DNA of 64,000 nt from Acidimicrobiia bacterium (lineage in GTDB: Bacteria > Actinomycetota > Acidimicrobiia > Acidimicrobiales > CAIXPF01): assembly GCA_947476745.1 (NCBI GenBank), contig CANJRG010000001.1:310001-374000 (forward strand), read 5' to 3'. A program made the translations under genes and the position numbers. Positions 50,686 through 58,426 of this stretch are shown here, piece by piece; within the stretch, counting starts at the first letter, position 1; each line of letters starts with the position of its first letter. The notes under the pieces are model-generated. The model had not been told where the DNA came from and ran no database searches. It worked only from the letters and a program-made list of their open reading frames with translations.

Positions 50686-50740
50686 GTTCACCTGTCGTTC
50701 ACCTGCTTTATCGATGGGCGTTACCTGCGCTTCCTAACTT
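50686..50740 (+). promoter_or_regulatory. PHO box and promoter of pstS
   Basis: GTTCACCTGTC (50686-50696) is followed directly by GTTCACCTGCT (50697-50707), a near-perfect 11-bp direct repeat of the actinobacterial PhoP consensus. TAACTT (50735-50740) begins 28 bp after the box and fits a -10 element. Confidence 0.85.
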
Positions 50741-50781
50741 CGGCGGCGTAAGCAGGCAAGAGACCCGCAAGAGGAGCAAGT

Positions 50782-51846
50782 GTGAGCGCGAAACGTCGAT
50801 CCGGAATGTTGGCAGGCCTGTTGGCCCTGAGCGTCGTTTCGGTAGCATGCGGGGCCAGCGATGCCGAGGAGGCGTCGTCGACCACTGAGGCGGCCAAGGC
50901 CACCACGACGGTCAAGGCTGTCGAGAAGCTCACCGGCAAGATCAACATCTCGGGTAGCTCGACCGTCGAGCCCATCACCCAGCGGGTGAAGGAGCTGTTC
51001 AACGGGACCCAGAAGGGCGTCGAGATCACCGTCGCCGGCCCCGGTACCGGTGACGGCTTCAAGGTCTTCTGCAAAGGCGAGACCGACATCTCCAATGCCT
51101 CCCGGCCGATCAAGGTCGAGGAAGCCGAGGCATGCAAGGGCGCCGGGATCGAGTTCGTCGAGCTCAAGATCGGCTACGACGGCATGGCCGTGGTGACCAG
51201 CCCCAAGAACACCGCCGTCACCTGCCTCACCACCAGCGACCTGTACGCCCTGGTCGGGCCGGAGTCCGAGGGCATGAAGACCTGGGCCGCCGCCCAGGCC
51301 CTCGCCACCGAGCTGGGATCCGCAAGCAAGTTCCCCGACGCCCCGCTGTCCATCACCGGCCCGGGCGCCGAGTCCGGCACCTACGACAGCTTCATCGAGC
51401 TGGCCATCACCCCGACGGCCACCAAGCGGGTCGCCGCCGGCAAGCTGGAGAAGGGTAAGGAGAAGACGATCCGCAAGGATTACAACCCCTCCGGCGACGA
51501 CAACGTGATCGTCAAGAACATCGAGGGCACCGCCACCTCGCTGGGCTGGGTGGGCTTCGCCTTCGCCGAGGAGCAGGGCAACAAGATCCGCGAGATCAAG
51601 GTCGACGGCGGTAAGGGCTGCGTCGAGCCCACGCCCGCGACCATCGGCGACGGGACCTACCCCCTTTCCCGTTCGCTCTACGTGTACGTGAGCAAGAAGA
51701 AGCTGGCCGAGAGCCCGGCGCTGAAGGGCTTCGTGGACTACTACCTCGCCGAGGGCTACGACGCCGTCGCGGAAGTCGGCTACGTGCCGCTGCCCGCCGC
51801 CGAGCTGGCCAAGTCCGCGGCGGCCTGGAAGACCGCCCGCGGCTGA
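50782..51846 (+). CDS. pstS: PstS, phosphate-binding lipoprotein
   Basis: A 354-residue phosphate-binding protein. The lipoprotein signal is MSAKRRSGMLAGLLALS with lipobox SVACGAS (Cys about 24) and a Thr/Ala-rich linker to about 55. The binding domain opens KINISGSSTVEPITQRVKELF; VAGPGTGDGFKVFCKGETDISNASRPI and ITGPGAESGTYDSFIELAI form the phosphate site. GTG 50782 follows GAGGAG. It feeds the PstCAB channel, encoded on the opposite strand from 58062. phoR follows after a terminator. Confidence 0.95.
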   Translation: MSAKRRSGMLAGLLALSVVSVACGASDAEEASSTTEAAKATTTVKAVEKLTGKINISGSSTVEPITQRVKELFNGTQKGVEITVAGPGTGDGFKVFCKGETDISNASRPIKVEEAEACKGAGIEFVELKIGYDGMAVVTSPKNTAVTCLTTSDLYALVGPESEGMKTWAAAQALATELGSASKFPDAPLSITGPGAESGTYDSFIELAITPTATKRVAAGKLEKGKEKTIRKDYNPSGDDNVIVKNIEGTATSLGWVGFAFAEEQGNKIREIKVDGGKGCVEPTPATIGDGTYPLSRSLYVYVSKKKLAESPALKGFVDYYLAEGYDAVAEVGYVPLPAAELAKSAAAWKTARG

Positions 51847-51879
51847 CCGGCCGGAAGCGGCGCGGGACGACGTCTCATG

Positions 51880-51917
51880 AGGACCCGGGGAATGGACCTT
51901 GTCCGCCCCCGGGTCCT
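51880..51917 (+). terminator. terminator after pstS
   Basis: A perfect 11-bp stem (AGGACCCGGGG at 51880-51890 with its complement at 51907-51917) and a 16-base loop lie 33 bp after the pstS stop. It would limit readthrough into phoR. Confidence 0.8.
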
Positions 51918-52028
51918 TCGCGTTGCAACCACCGTCGGCGCACCGCGGGTCCCGAATGGGCCGAGCGAGCCCGCTGACCGCCCCCACACGATCGACGCAC
52001 ACCACCGTCCCGGCTCCGAGGTCGGCCT

Positions 52029-53261
52029 ATGACGCTCCTGCTCTGGCTCAGCACCGTCACCCTCGCCGCACTGCTCGTGGCCCTGCTGGGGGAGCGGCGC
52101 CAGCTGCACCGCAGCCTGCGTGCGCTGCACCGCAAGCTCGGTGCCGGCAACGCCGAGTCACCCTCGTCGACCATCGCCGCCATCGGGCGGGCCATCGGCG
52201 AGCTGCAGACGGCCCGCCGTGGCGACGAGGCCGGACTCACACGCCTGCACCATGTCCTCGACGGCCTGGACACGTCGATCCTGGTGTTCGACCGGGCCGG
52301 CGACATCCGCCTCGCCAACGCCGGCGGTCAGCGTCTCACCGCCGGCCATCACGGCGACGCGCTGGTCCTCACTGCGGCGCGTGAGCTGGCAGAGGCCTTC
52401 CGTGAGGGCGAGGAGGACCGCAAGGTTGCCTGCCTGGAGTTGGGGGGCCCACCCCGTCAGGTGTTCGAGATCACCGCCCGCGCCGCAGATGACAACGGGC
52501 GACTCGTGACCGTCACCGAGATCACCGAGCGGCGCCGCCTCGAGGACGTGCGACGGGACTTCGTGGCCAACATCAGCCACGAGCTGCGCACCCCGATCGG
52601 CGCGATCGCGTTGCTCACCGAGACCCTCATCGACGTCGACGATGCGGACACGTTGGAGAGGATGCTGCGACGGTTGCACCACGAGGCGCTGCGGGTGGGT
52701 TCCACCATCGACGATCTGTTGCTGCTGTCGCGGATCGAGTCCGACGACCTGCCCGAGCGCCAACCGGTCGAGGTCCATGCGCTGGTGGCCGAGGCCACCG
52801 AGCGGGTGGCGCATGCAGCCGCCGCCCGGTCGATCACCATCGAGCGGATCCCCGGCGACGCCGACCCCGTCGGACCGCCGCCGATCATCGTGCCCGGCGA
52901 TCGTCGGCAGCTGGTGTCCGCGGTGTACAACCTGCTCGACAACGCCGTGAAGTACTCCGAAGACGGCAGCGCGGTGGTTGTCCGTACCACCGCGTGGGAC
53001 GGCGAGGTCACCATCGAGGTGACCGACCAGGGGGTCGGTATCCCGACGAGGGACCTGCAACGGGTGTTCGAACGGTTCTACCGGGTCGACCGGGCCCGCA
53101 GTCGCAACACCGGCGGCACCGGCCTCGGGCTGGCCATCGTGCGCCACGTCGTGGCGAACCACGGCGGCGAGGTGCGCGTACACTCACGGGAGGGCGTCGG
53201 CTCCTCGTTCGTGCTGGCCCTTCCGGCTCAGGTCCCGCCCTCGAGCGCCGCGAACCGGTAA
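52029..53261 (+). CDS. phoR: PhoR-like phosphate-sensing histidine kinase
   Basis: A 410-residue kinase. One membrane helix (residues 3-20), a charged helix, a PAS domain (about 72-170), HisKA with phospho-acceptor His184 in VANISHELRTPIGAIALLTETLID, and HATPase_c (about 290-400) with YNLLDNAVKYSEDG, VTDQGVGIPTRDLQRVFERFYRVDRARSRNTGGTGLGLAIV. The short N-terminus without an extracellular loop is typical of PhoR/SenX3, which sense phosphate through the Pst complex and PhoU. Its 3-prime end overlaps the converging winged-helix gene by 34 bp. The partner should be the regulator at 53830. Confidence 0.92.
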   Translation: MTLLLWLSTVTLAALLVALLGERRQLHRSLRALHRKLGAGNAESPSSTIAAIGRAIGELQTARRGDEAGLTRLHHVLDGLDTSILVFDRAGDIRLANAGGQRLTAGHHGDALVLTAARELAEAFREGEEDRKVACLELGGPPRQVFEITARAADDNGRLVTVTEITERRRLEDVRRDFVANISHELRTPIGAIALLTETLIDVDDADTLERMLRRLHHEALRVGSTIDDLLLLSRIESDDLPERQPVEVHALVAEATERVAHAAAARSITIERIPGDADPVGPPPIIVPGDRRQLVSAVYNLLDNAVKYSEDGSAVVVRTTAWDGEVTIEVTDQGVGIPTRDLQRVFERFYRVDRARSRNTGGTGLGLAIVRHVVANHGGEVRVHSREGVGSSFVLALPAQVPPSSAANR

Positions 53262-53818
53262 CCGATCCCGGTCACCGCGTGCACCACCAGGCCGGCCTGG
53301 CGCAGGCCGAGTTTTCCCCGCAGCTCCGAGATGGCCACCCGCAGGCGGTCGAGCGAGCTGCGGCTGCCGCGCCACGCCTCGCTCTGCAATAGCTCGTAGG
53401 GCACCGCACGGCCAGCATTCGCCACCAGCAGCGCCGACAGGATCGTCTCGGCCCGGTTGAGTTCGATCGGACGCCCCGCCACCACCGCCCGGCAGCCGGC
53501 GATGTCGACGGTGAGGCCCAGCGCCGACACCGCACCGCCGGACGGTGTCTCAAGCGGCCCCAAGCGGCCGGCTTCCGGGCCGTTGGACCACGGCGTCCCC
53601 GCACCGTCGGCGGGCTCGCCCACAACCGTCCGGTCAATCACCCCGAGGTGCTCCAGTTGGTGGCGCAGGCGGCGGCAGGTGACCCGTGCATGCTGGGCGA
53701 GCACACCCGGCGGCTCCGGCTCGGTACCGGTGCAGATGACCTCGAGCAGCGACTCGAGCAGCACCAGCAGGTCCGCGGGGGAAGAATCGCCGGCGGTACC
53801 GGCCACAGGACCGACCAC
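53228..53818 (-). CDS. receiverless OmpR/PhoB-type winged-helix protein
   Basis: A 196-residue protein. The C-terminal part (about 100-195) is a Trans_reg_C winged helix: VVAGRPIELNRAETILSALLVANAGRAVPYELLQSEAWRGSRSSLDRLRVAISELRGKLGLRQAG and ending VTGIGYRFAA. The N-terminal 100 residues lack receiver features; they contain helical DLLVLLESLLEVI and CRRLRHQLEHLGVI, then a Gly/Pro linker. It lies 11 bp after the PhoP-like regulator, in the pst-phoU operon, so it is probably a second DNA-binding output, perhaps a modulator of PHO promoters. GTG 53818 is the start. Its role is inferred. Confidence 0.8.
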   Translation of the reverse strand: MVGPVAGTAGDSSPADLLVLLESLLEVICTGTEPEPPGVLAQHARVTCRRLRHQLEHLGVIDRTVVGEPADGAGTPWSNGPEAGRLGPLETPSGGAVSALGLTVDIAGCRAVVAGRPIELNRAETILSALLVANAGRAVPYELLQSEAWRGSRSSLDRLRVAISELRGKLGLRQAGLVVHAVTGIGYRFAALEGGT

Positions 53819-53829
53819 GGAACCAGCCC

Positions 53830-54534
53830 TCAGCGCTCGGAGACGTACTTGTAGCCGAGGCCGCGGATGGTCACGATGCGCGTCGGCCGCGACGGTTCGG
53901 TCTCGACCTTGGCCCGCAACCGTTTGACGTGGACGTCGAGGGTCTTGGTGTCACCGACGTAGTCGATGCCCCAGACCCGGTCGATGAGCGTCTCCCGGGT
54001 CAGGACCCGCCCCTGGTGTTCCAGGAGCAGGGCCAGCAGCTCGAACTCCTTGAGCGGCAGGCTCACCAGCTCGTCCCGGACATGCACCTCGTGGCGCTCG
54101 AGGTCGATCGACACGTCGCCGACAGCGAGACCACCGGTGCGTTCCGTCTCGGCAGGTGAACCGTCTCCCTGTGCCCGGCGCATCACGGCACGAATCCGGG
54201 CCACCAGCTCGCGCATCCGGTAGGGCTTGGCGACATAGTCGTCGGCGCCGACCTCGAGGCCGACCACCGTGTCGATCTCGGACCCCCTTGCCGTCACCAT
54301 GATGATCGGTACGGTCGAGCGCGAACGCAGCTCGCGGCATACGTCGATCCCGGAGCGCCGGGGCAGCATCACGTCGAGCAACACCACGTCAGGCTGCACC
54401 GCGTCGAAGCGCGCCACGGCCTGTTCGCCGTCGGCGGCCACCTCGACGTCGAAGCCCTCCCGGCTCAGCCCGATGCGCAGGGCATCGACGTAGGACTCCT
54501 CGTCCTCGACCACGAACACCACCGGGCGGCTCAC
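53830..54534 (-). CDS. PhoP/RegX3-like response regulator
   Basis: A 234-residue OmpR-family regulator. The receiver (1-120) has Glu10/Asp11/Glu12, phospho-acceptor Asp54 in VVLLDVMLPRRSG and KPYRMRELVARI. The winged helix (about 135-230) has LPLKEFELLALLLEHQGRVLTRETLIDRVWG and KTLDVHVKRLRAKVE. It should bind the 11-bp GTTCACC repeats found before pstS and pstC. GTG 54534 is chosen; it overlaps the phoU stop (GTGA), so translation is coupled. It fits the PhoP/RegX3 group of actinobacteria. Confidence 0.92.
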   Translation of the reverse strand: MSRPVVFVVEDEESYVDALRIGLSREGFDVEVAADGEQAVARFDAVQPDVVLLDVMLPRRSGIDVCRELRSRSTVPIIMVTARGSEIDTVVGLEVGADDYVAKPYRMRELVARIRAVMRRAQGDGSPAETERTGGLAVGDVSIDLERHEVHVRDELVSLPLKEFELLALLLEHQGRVLTRETLIDRVWGIDYVGDTKTLDVHVKRLRAKVETEPSRPTRIVTIRGLGYKYVSER

Positions 54535-55280
54535 GGCCGATCCCCCGTCGCGCCCGTCGCGCCCGTCGCGCCCGTCGCGCCCGTCGCGCCCGAGCCGTCC
54601 GGCCCGGCGGTGGCCCGGCCGCGTTCGGGCTGCTGACCCGAGGCCATGAACCACACCCGCTCACCGATGTTCACCGCATGGTCGCCGATGCGCTCGAAGT
54701 ACCGGGAGATCAACGCCAGCTGCACCGCCGGCTGCAGGGCCAGCTTGTCGTCGGCGTAGACCTCGAACATGGCCTCGACGAACTCGACCTGGAGCTGGTC
54801 GAGCCGGTTGTCGATGTCGTCCATGGCCGCACCGAGCGCGCCGTTGGTCTCGGAATAGGCGTCGACCGCGAGGCGCACCATGCGCACGGCCTCCTCGCTC
54901 ATCTGCCCGATGATCCCCCGCAGCCGCGGCGGGATGTCGTGGCCGTAGATGCGCCGGGCACCCTTGGCGATGTTGACCGCCAGGTCGGCCGAACGCTCGA
55001 GGTCGCTGTTGATCCGCATGGTCGCCGACAGGGCCCGCAGGTCCGCCGCCATGGGCTGCTGCAACGCCAGCAGGCGGAAACAACGGTCCTCGATGGTGTT
55101 CGACAACACGTCTGCGGCGTCGTCGGCGTCGATGATGTTCCGGCAGGCCGCGATGTCGGAGGCGAGCAGTGCGTCGGTGGAACGGGTCACCGCCTCGGTG
55201 ACCATGGTGCCAAGGACCGCGATGTCGTGGCGCACCTCCGACAGGCTGCGGTGGAAGCTCTTACGGCTCTCTTCTGCCAT
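54531..55280 (-). CDS. phoU: PhoU, phosphate-signalling regulator with a repeated tail
   Basis: A 249-residue PhoU of two three-helix bundles. The metal-binding motifs are RINSDLERSADLAVNIAKGA (first bundle) and ISRYFERIGDHAVNIGERV (second). PhoU passes the state of the Pst transporter to PhoR and restrains uptake. The C-terminal tail after about residue 222 is a Gly-Ala-Thr repeat encoded by perfect nine-base repeats. It precedes the response-regulator start by overlap. It lies 46 bp after pstB. Confidence 0.94.
   Translation of the reverse strand: MAEESRKSFHRSLSEVRHDIAVLGTMVTEAVTRSTDALLASDIAACRNIIDADDAADVLSNTIEDRCFRLLALQQPMAADLRALSATMRINSDLERSADLAVNIAKGARRIYGHDIPPRLRGIIGQMSEEAVRMVRLAVDAYSETNGALGAAMDDIDNRLDQLQVEFVEAMFEVYADDKLALQPAVQLALISRYFERIGDHAVNIGERVWFMASGQQPERGRATAGPDGSGATGATGATGATGATGDRP
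54544..54590. repeat. nine-base tandem repeats in the phoU 3-prime end
   Basis: Four perfect copies of CGCCCGTCG (54551-54586) plus partial ones at the ends encode the Gly-Ala-Thr tail of PhoU, just before the next gene's start. Confidence 0.85.
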
Positions 55281-55326
55281 GTCAGCAGCACTCCTGTTCG
55301 GCGGGACGGTTCGGTGCGCGGGCCAC

Positions 55327-56166
55327 TCAGCCGAAACGGCCGGTGACGTAGTTCTCTGTCCGGGAATCGGACGGGTTGGAGAAGATCTTCTCGGTGTCGT
55401 CGTACTCGACCAGGACGCCGGTGCGGCGGTCCGAGTCGGAGTTGACCTCGACGGTGAAGAACGCCGTACGGTCCGACACCCGCGCCGCCTGCTGCATGTT
55501 GTGGGTGACGATCACGATGGTGTACTCGGCCTTGATCTCGTGCATCAGGTCCTCGATCTTGCCAGTGGCGATGGGATCGAGAGCCGAGCACGGCTCGTCC
55601 ATCAGCAACACGTCGGGGTTCGTGGCGACGGCCCGGGCGATGCACAGCCGCTGCTGCTGCCCGCCGGAGAGGCCCAACGCCGAGCTCTTGAGCCGGTCCT
55701 TGACCTCGTCCCACAGGGCGGCCTTGCGCAGCGACGACTCAACAATCCCGTCGAACTCGGATTTCGCAACGCCGGCGATACGTGGCCCGAACACGATGTT
55801 GTCGTAGATGGACTTGGGGAACGGGTTCGGCTTCTGGAACACCATGCCGATGCGGCGACGCACCTCGACGGCGTCGACCTGGCGGTCGTAGAGGTCGACG
55901 CCGTGGTAGCGCACCTCGCCGGTGACCCGGCAGCCGTCGATCAGCTCGTTCATCCGGTTGAAGCAGCGCAACACGGTGGACTTGCCGCACCCCGACGGGC
56001 CTATCATCGCCACGATCTCGTTGCGGGGAACGGCGACGTGCACGTTGCGCACCGCCATGAACTCGCCGTAGTAGACGTTCAGGTCCCTGGCATCGAGGAC
56101 CAGGCGCGGCGCATCCGGTGCTGCGGCGCCGTCCGTGGCGACGGCGGGGTCGGTTTCAACGGTCAC
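55327..56166 (-). CDS. pstB: PstB, phosphate ABC transporter ATPase
   Basis: A 279-residue ATPase. [47 protein letters not shown] (Walker A), [26 protein letters not shown] (Q-loop, diagnostic of PstB), [45 protein letters not shown] (signature and Walker B) and [17 protein letters not shown] are present. GTG 56166 is chosen because GAGG lies eight bases upstream within the pstA stop region; the first 30 residues are a non-conserved tail. It powers PstCA. Confidence 0.95.
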   Translation of the reverse strand: MTVETDPAVATDGAAAPDAPRLVLDARDLNVYYGEFMAVRNVHVAVPRNEIVAMIGPSGCGKSTVLRCFNRMNELIDGCRVTGEVRYHGVDLYDRQVDAVEVRRRIGMVFQKPNPFPKSIYDNIVFGPRIAGVAKSEFDGIVESSLRKAALWDEVKDRLKSSALGLSGGQQQRLCIARAVATNPDVLLMDEPCSALDPIATGKIEDLMHEIKAEYTIVIVTHNMQQAARVSDRTAFFTVEVNSDSDRRTGVLVEYDDTEKIFSNPSDSRTENYVTGRFG

Positions 56167-56171
56167 CGGGG

Positions 56172-57107
56172 TTACCTCTTCTTCTCGAAACGGTTGCGCA
56201 GCACGATGGCCGTGGCGTTGGCCAGCAGGACCACGACGAGCAGCACGACGATGGCCGCTGCGGTGATCTGGTCGAAACCGGGTCGGGCATTGGTCGACCA
56301 GGTGGCGATGACGATGGGCATGGCCGTGAACTGCTCGCGCAGCTGGCCGGGGTCGAGCAGCCCGCCGCTGTAGCCGACCGAGCCGGCCACCGCGCCGACC
56401 AGGATCAGCGGGGCTGCTTCTCCCAAGGCGCGACCCAGCGACAGCAACGTACCGGTGAGTATGCCCGGGGCGGCGTAGGGCAGGACATGGCTGCGGATCA
56501 CCTCCCAACGGGTGGCGCCGACCCCGAAGCCCGCTTCGCGCAGGCTGTCGGGTACGGCCCGGATCGCTTCCGCCGAGGTGATGATGATTACCGGCAGCAC
56601 CAGCACCGCAACGGCCAGCGCCCCCGACAGGGCCGTCTTGCCGCCGGTGACCGGCCGTAGCAGGGTGACGAAGATGGTGTAGGCCAGGATGCCGTACACC
56701 ACCGAGGGCACCCCGGCGAGGTTGCGGATGTTCAGCTCGATGAAGCGGGTCATTCGGTTCTTCGGCGCATATTCCTCGAGATAGACCGCGGCGGAGATCC
56801 CCAGCGGGAAGGCCACCAACGTGGTGACCACCCCGATCCACAACGTGCCGCGCAGGCCCTGGAAGACCCCGGCCTCCTTGGCCCGCGAACGCGACTCGGC
56901 GGTGAGGAAGTCGCCGAGCCGTGTGGCGAGGGTCTCCCAACCGAGGGTCAGCACCTGCACCAGCAGGGCAGCCAAGATCACCACGGTGAACAGCAGGGCC
57001 AGCTGCAGGACCACCCGGAACAGCACGCCGCGCACGTCCCGGCCTCCGGCGAGCGACGCCTTGACCCGATCCGCCGTACCGGCATCAAGCACCTGTCCAA
57101 AGGCCAT
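56172..57107 (-). CDS. pstA: PstA, phosphate ABC transporter permease
   Basis: A 311-residue permease with about six helices. Features: [124 protein letters not shown] (EAA loop). The start ATG 57107 is ten bases after the pstC stop. It pairs with PstC to form the channel. Confidence 0.95.
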   Translation of the reverse strand: MAFGQVLDAGTADRVKASLAGGRDVRGVLFRVVLQLALLFTVVILAALLVQVLTLGWETLATRLGDFLTAESRSRAKEAGVFQGLRGTLWIGVVTTLVAFPLGISAAVYLEEYAPKNRMTRFIELNIRNLAGVPSVVYGILAYTIFVTLLRPVTGGKTALSGALAVAVLVLPVIIITSAEAIRAVPDSLREAGFGVGATRWEVIRSHVLPYAAPGILTGTLLSLGRALGEAAPLILVGAVAGSVGYSGGLLDPGQLREQFTAMPIVIATWSTNARPGFDQITAAAIVVLLVVVLLANATAIVLRNRFEKKR

Positions 57108-57117
57108 GGTCGCCCCC

Positions 57118-58062
57118 TCAGTACTTCTGGCGCACGCGGCGCACGATGCGGTTGGCGACGATGTTCAGCCCGAGCGTGATCAGGAACAGCAGCATGCCGA
57201 CGAAGAACAGGCTCTGGTAGGCGTTGCCCTGCCCGACCACCGCATCGGACCCGCCGGCCAGCGAGGCCATCGCTGCGGTCATGGTCAGCGACGGCTGGAA
57301 CGGGCTGGCGGTGAACTGGGCCTGGTCGGCACCGCCGGCGATGAGCACCACCATGGTCTCGCCGATCGCCCGGGAGGTCGCCAGGATGGCCGCCGCCACC
57401 AGGCCGGACACCGCTGCGGGAAACACCACCCGCAGGCTGGTGGTCATCCGGCGGGCACCGAGCCCGGCCGAGGCCTCGCGCAGGGCCCGCGGCACCGAGG
57501 ACATGGCGTCCTCGGAGACCGATGCCACGAGGGGGATGGTGAGGACGGCCACACCCAGCCCGGCGGAGGCCAGGTTGGACAGCGGGGCGGCCGGGCGGAT
57601 CCCCTGCACGATGTGGGGCGAGATCCAGGTGAGGGCGAAGAAGCCGAGCACCACGCTGGGCACCCCGGCCAGGGTCTCGAGCACCGGCTTGAGGATCCGC
57701 CGGGTCCGGGCCCCGGCGTACTCCGAGAGGTACACCGCCGTGGCGAACCCGATGGGGCCGGCCACCACCATGGCCACCGAGGTCACGATGAGGGTGGCGA
57801 CGAGCAGCGTCTTGATGTCGAAGAACCCCTCTCGGGGGAACCAGCCCGTCGTCCACAGCGCCGCAGGGTCGACGCTGAGGAGGAAGCGCCCGGCCTCGAT
57901 CGCCAGCGACCCCACGATCAGCGCCGAGATGACCAGCGAGGAGAGCGCCGCAGCCAGGAAGAACCGCCGGATGCGGCCCTCACGCCGGCGGCGCCGGCGG
58001 TTACCGGCGAGGTCGCTGACGTCCAACGGCGGCTGCAGCGGGCGGTGATCGGTCAGCGCCAT
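57118..58062 (-). CDS. pstC: PstC, phosphate ABC transporter permease
   Basis: A 314-residue permease. After a basic N-terminus (RRRRREGRIRRFF) come about six helices; [47 protein letters not shown] and VPRALREASAGLGARRMTTSLRVVFPAAVSGLVAAAILATSRAIGETMVVLIAGG (EAA loop) are diagnostic. It is the first gene of pstC-pstA-pstB-phoU-regulator-winged helix. A PHO box with a matched -10 lies about 180-230 bp upstream, so phosphate starvation should induce it. Confidence 0.95.
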   Translation of the reverse strand: MALTDHRPLQPPLDVSDLAGNRRRRRREGRIRRFFLAAALSSLVISALIVGSLAIEAGRFLLSVDPAALWTTGWFPREGFFDIKTLLVATLIVTSVAMVVAGPIGFATAVYLSEYAGARTRRILKPVLETLAGVPSVVLGFFALTWISPHIVQGIRPAAPLSNLASAGLGVAVLTIPLVASVSEDAMSSVPRALREASAGLGARRMTTSLRVVFPAAVSGLVAAAILATSRAIGETMVVLIAGGADQAQFTASPFQPSLTMTAAMASLAGGSDAVVGQGNAYQSLFFVGMLLFLITLGLNIVANRIVRRVRQKY

Positions 58063-58426
58063 GCCCGTGGCCCCTCGCTCGCCGTCGACAAGGGCCTGCG
58101 GCCTGCGGTCCGCGACGTGGTGCGTTCAGCCGGAACGGCACCGCCACCGGCCGGGGAAGCGGCCCGTTGCATTCCCCGTCTGACTCGCACACGCACTCCC
58201 TGGTGGCGGACCCGCACGCCGGGCCGATGAGCGCAACCTACGGAGGCCAGGTAACGAAATCCGGTGACTTGGGTGAACGAGAGGTGAACACCGGGCCAAG
58301 GTTGCGCGCGCGGGCCGTGCGACCTGAACCGAGAGCGAGACCCCGCATCGCCCCGGCCCCTGTGCCATCCTGATGGGGAAGCGGCCCGGCCGACCATCAA
58401 CACGTCCGGCGGAGGACGGGTGGCCA
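58063..58426. other. divergent region between pstC and the fibronectin protein
   Basis: 364 bp without a supported gene. It contains the pstC PHO box and promoter (58235-58289). The remainder is GC-rich, with no other clear motif. Confidence 0.6.
58235..58289 (-). promoter_or_regulatory. PHO box and promoter of pstC
   Basis: On the minus strand GTTCACCTCTC (58289-58279) is followed by GTTCACCCAAG (58278-58268). The -10-like TAGGTT is at 58240-58235 and begins 28 bp after the box, the same distance as in pstS. The divergent fibronectin gene could also respond to this site. Confidence 0.82.
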
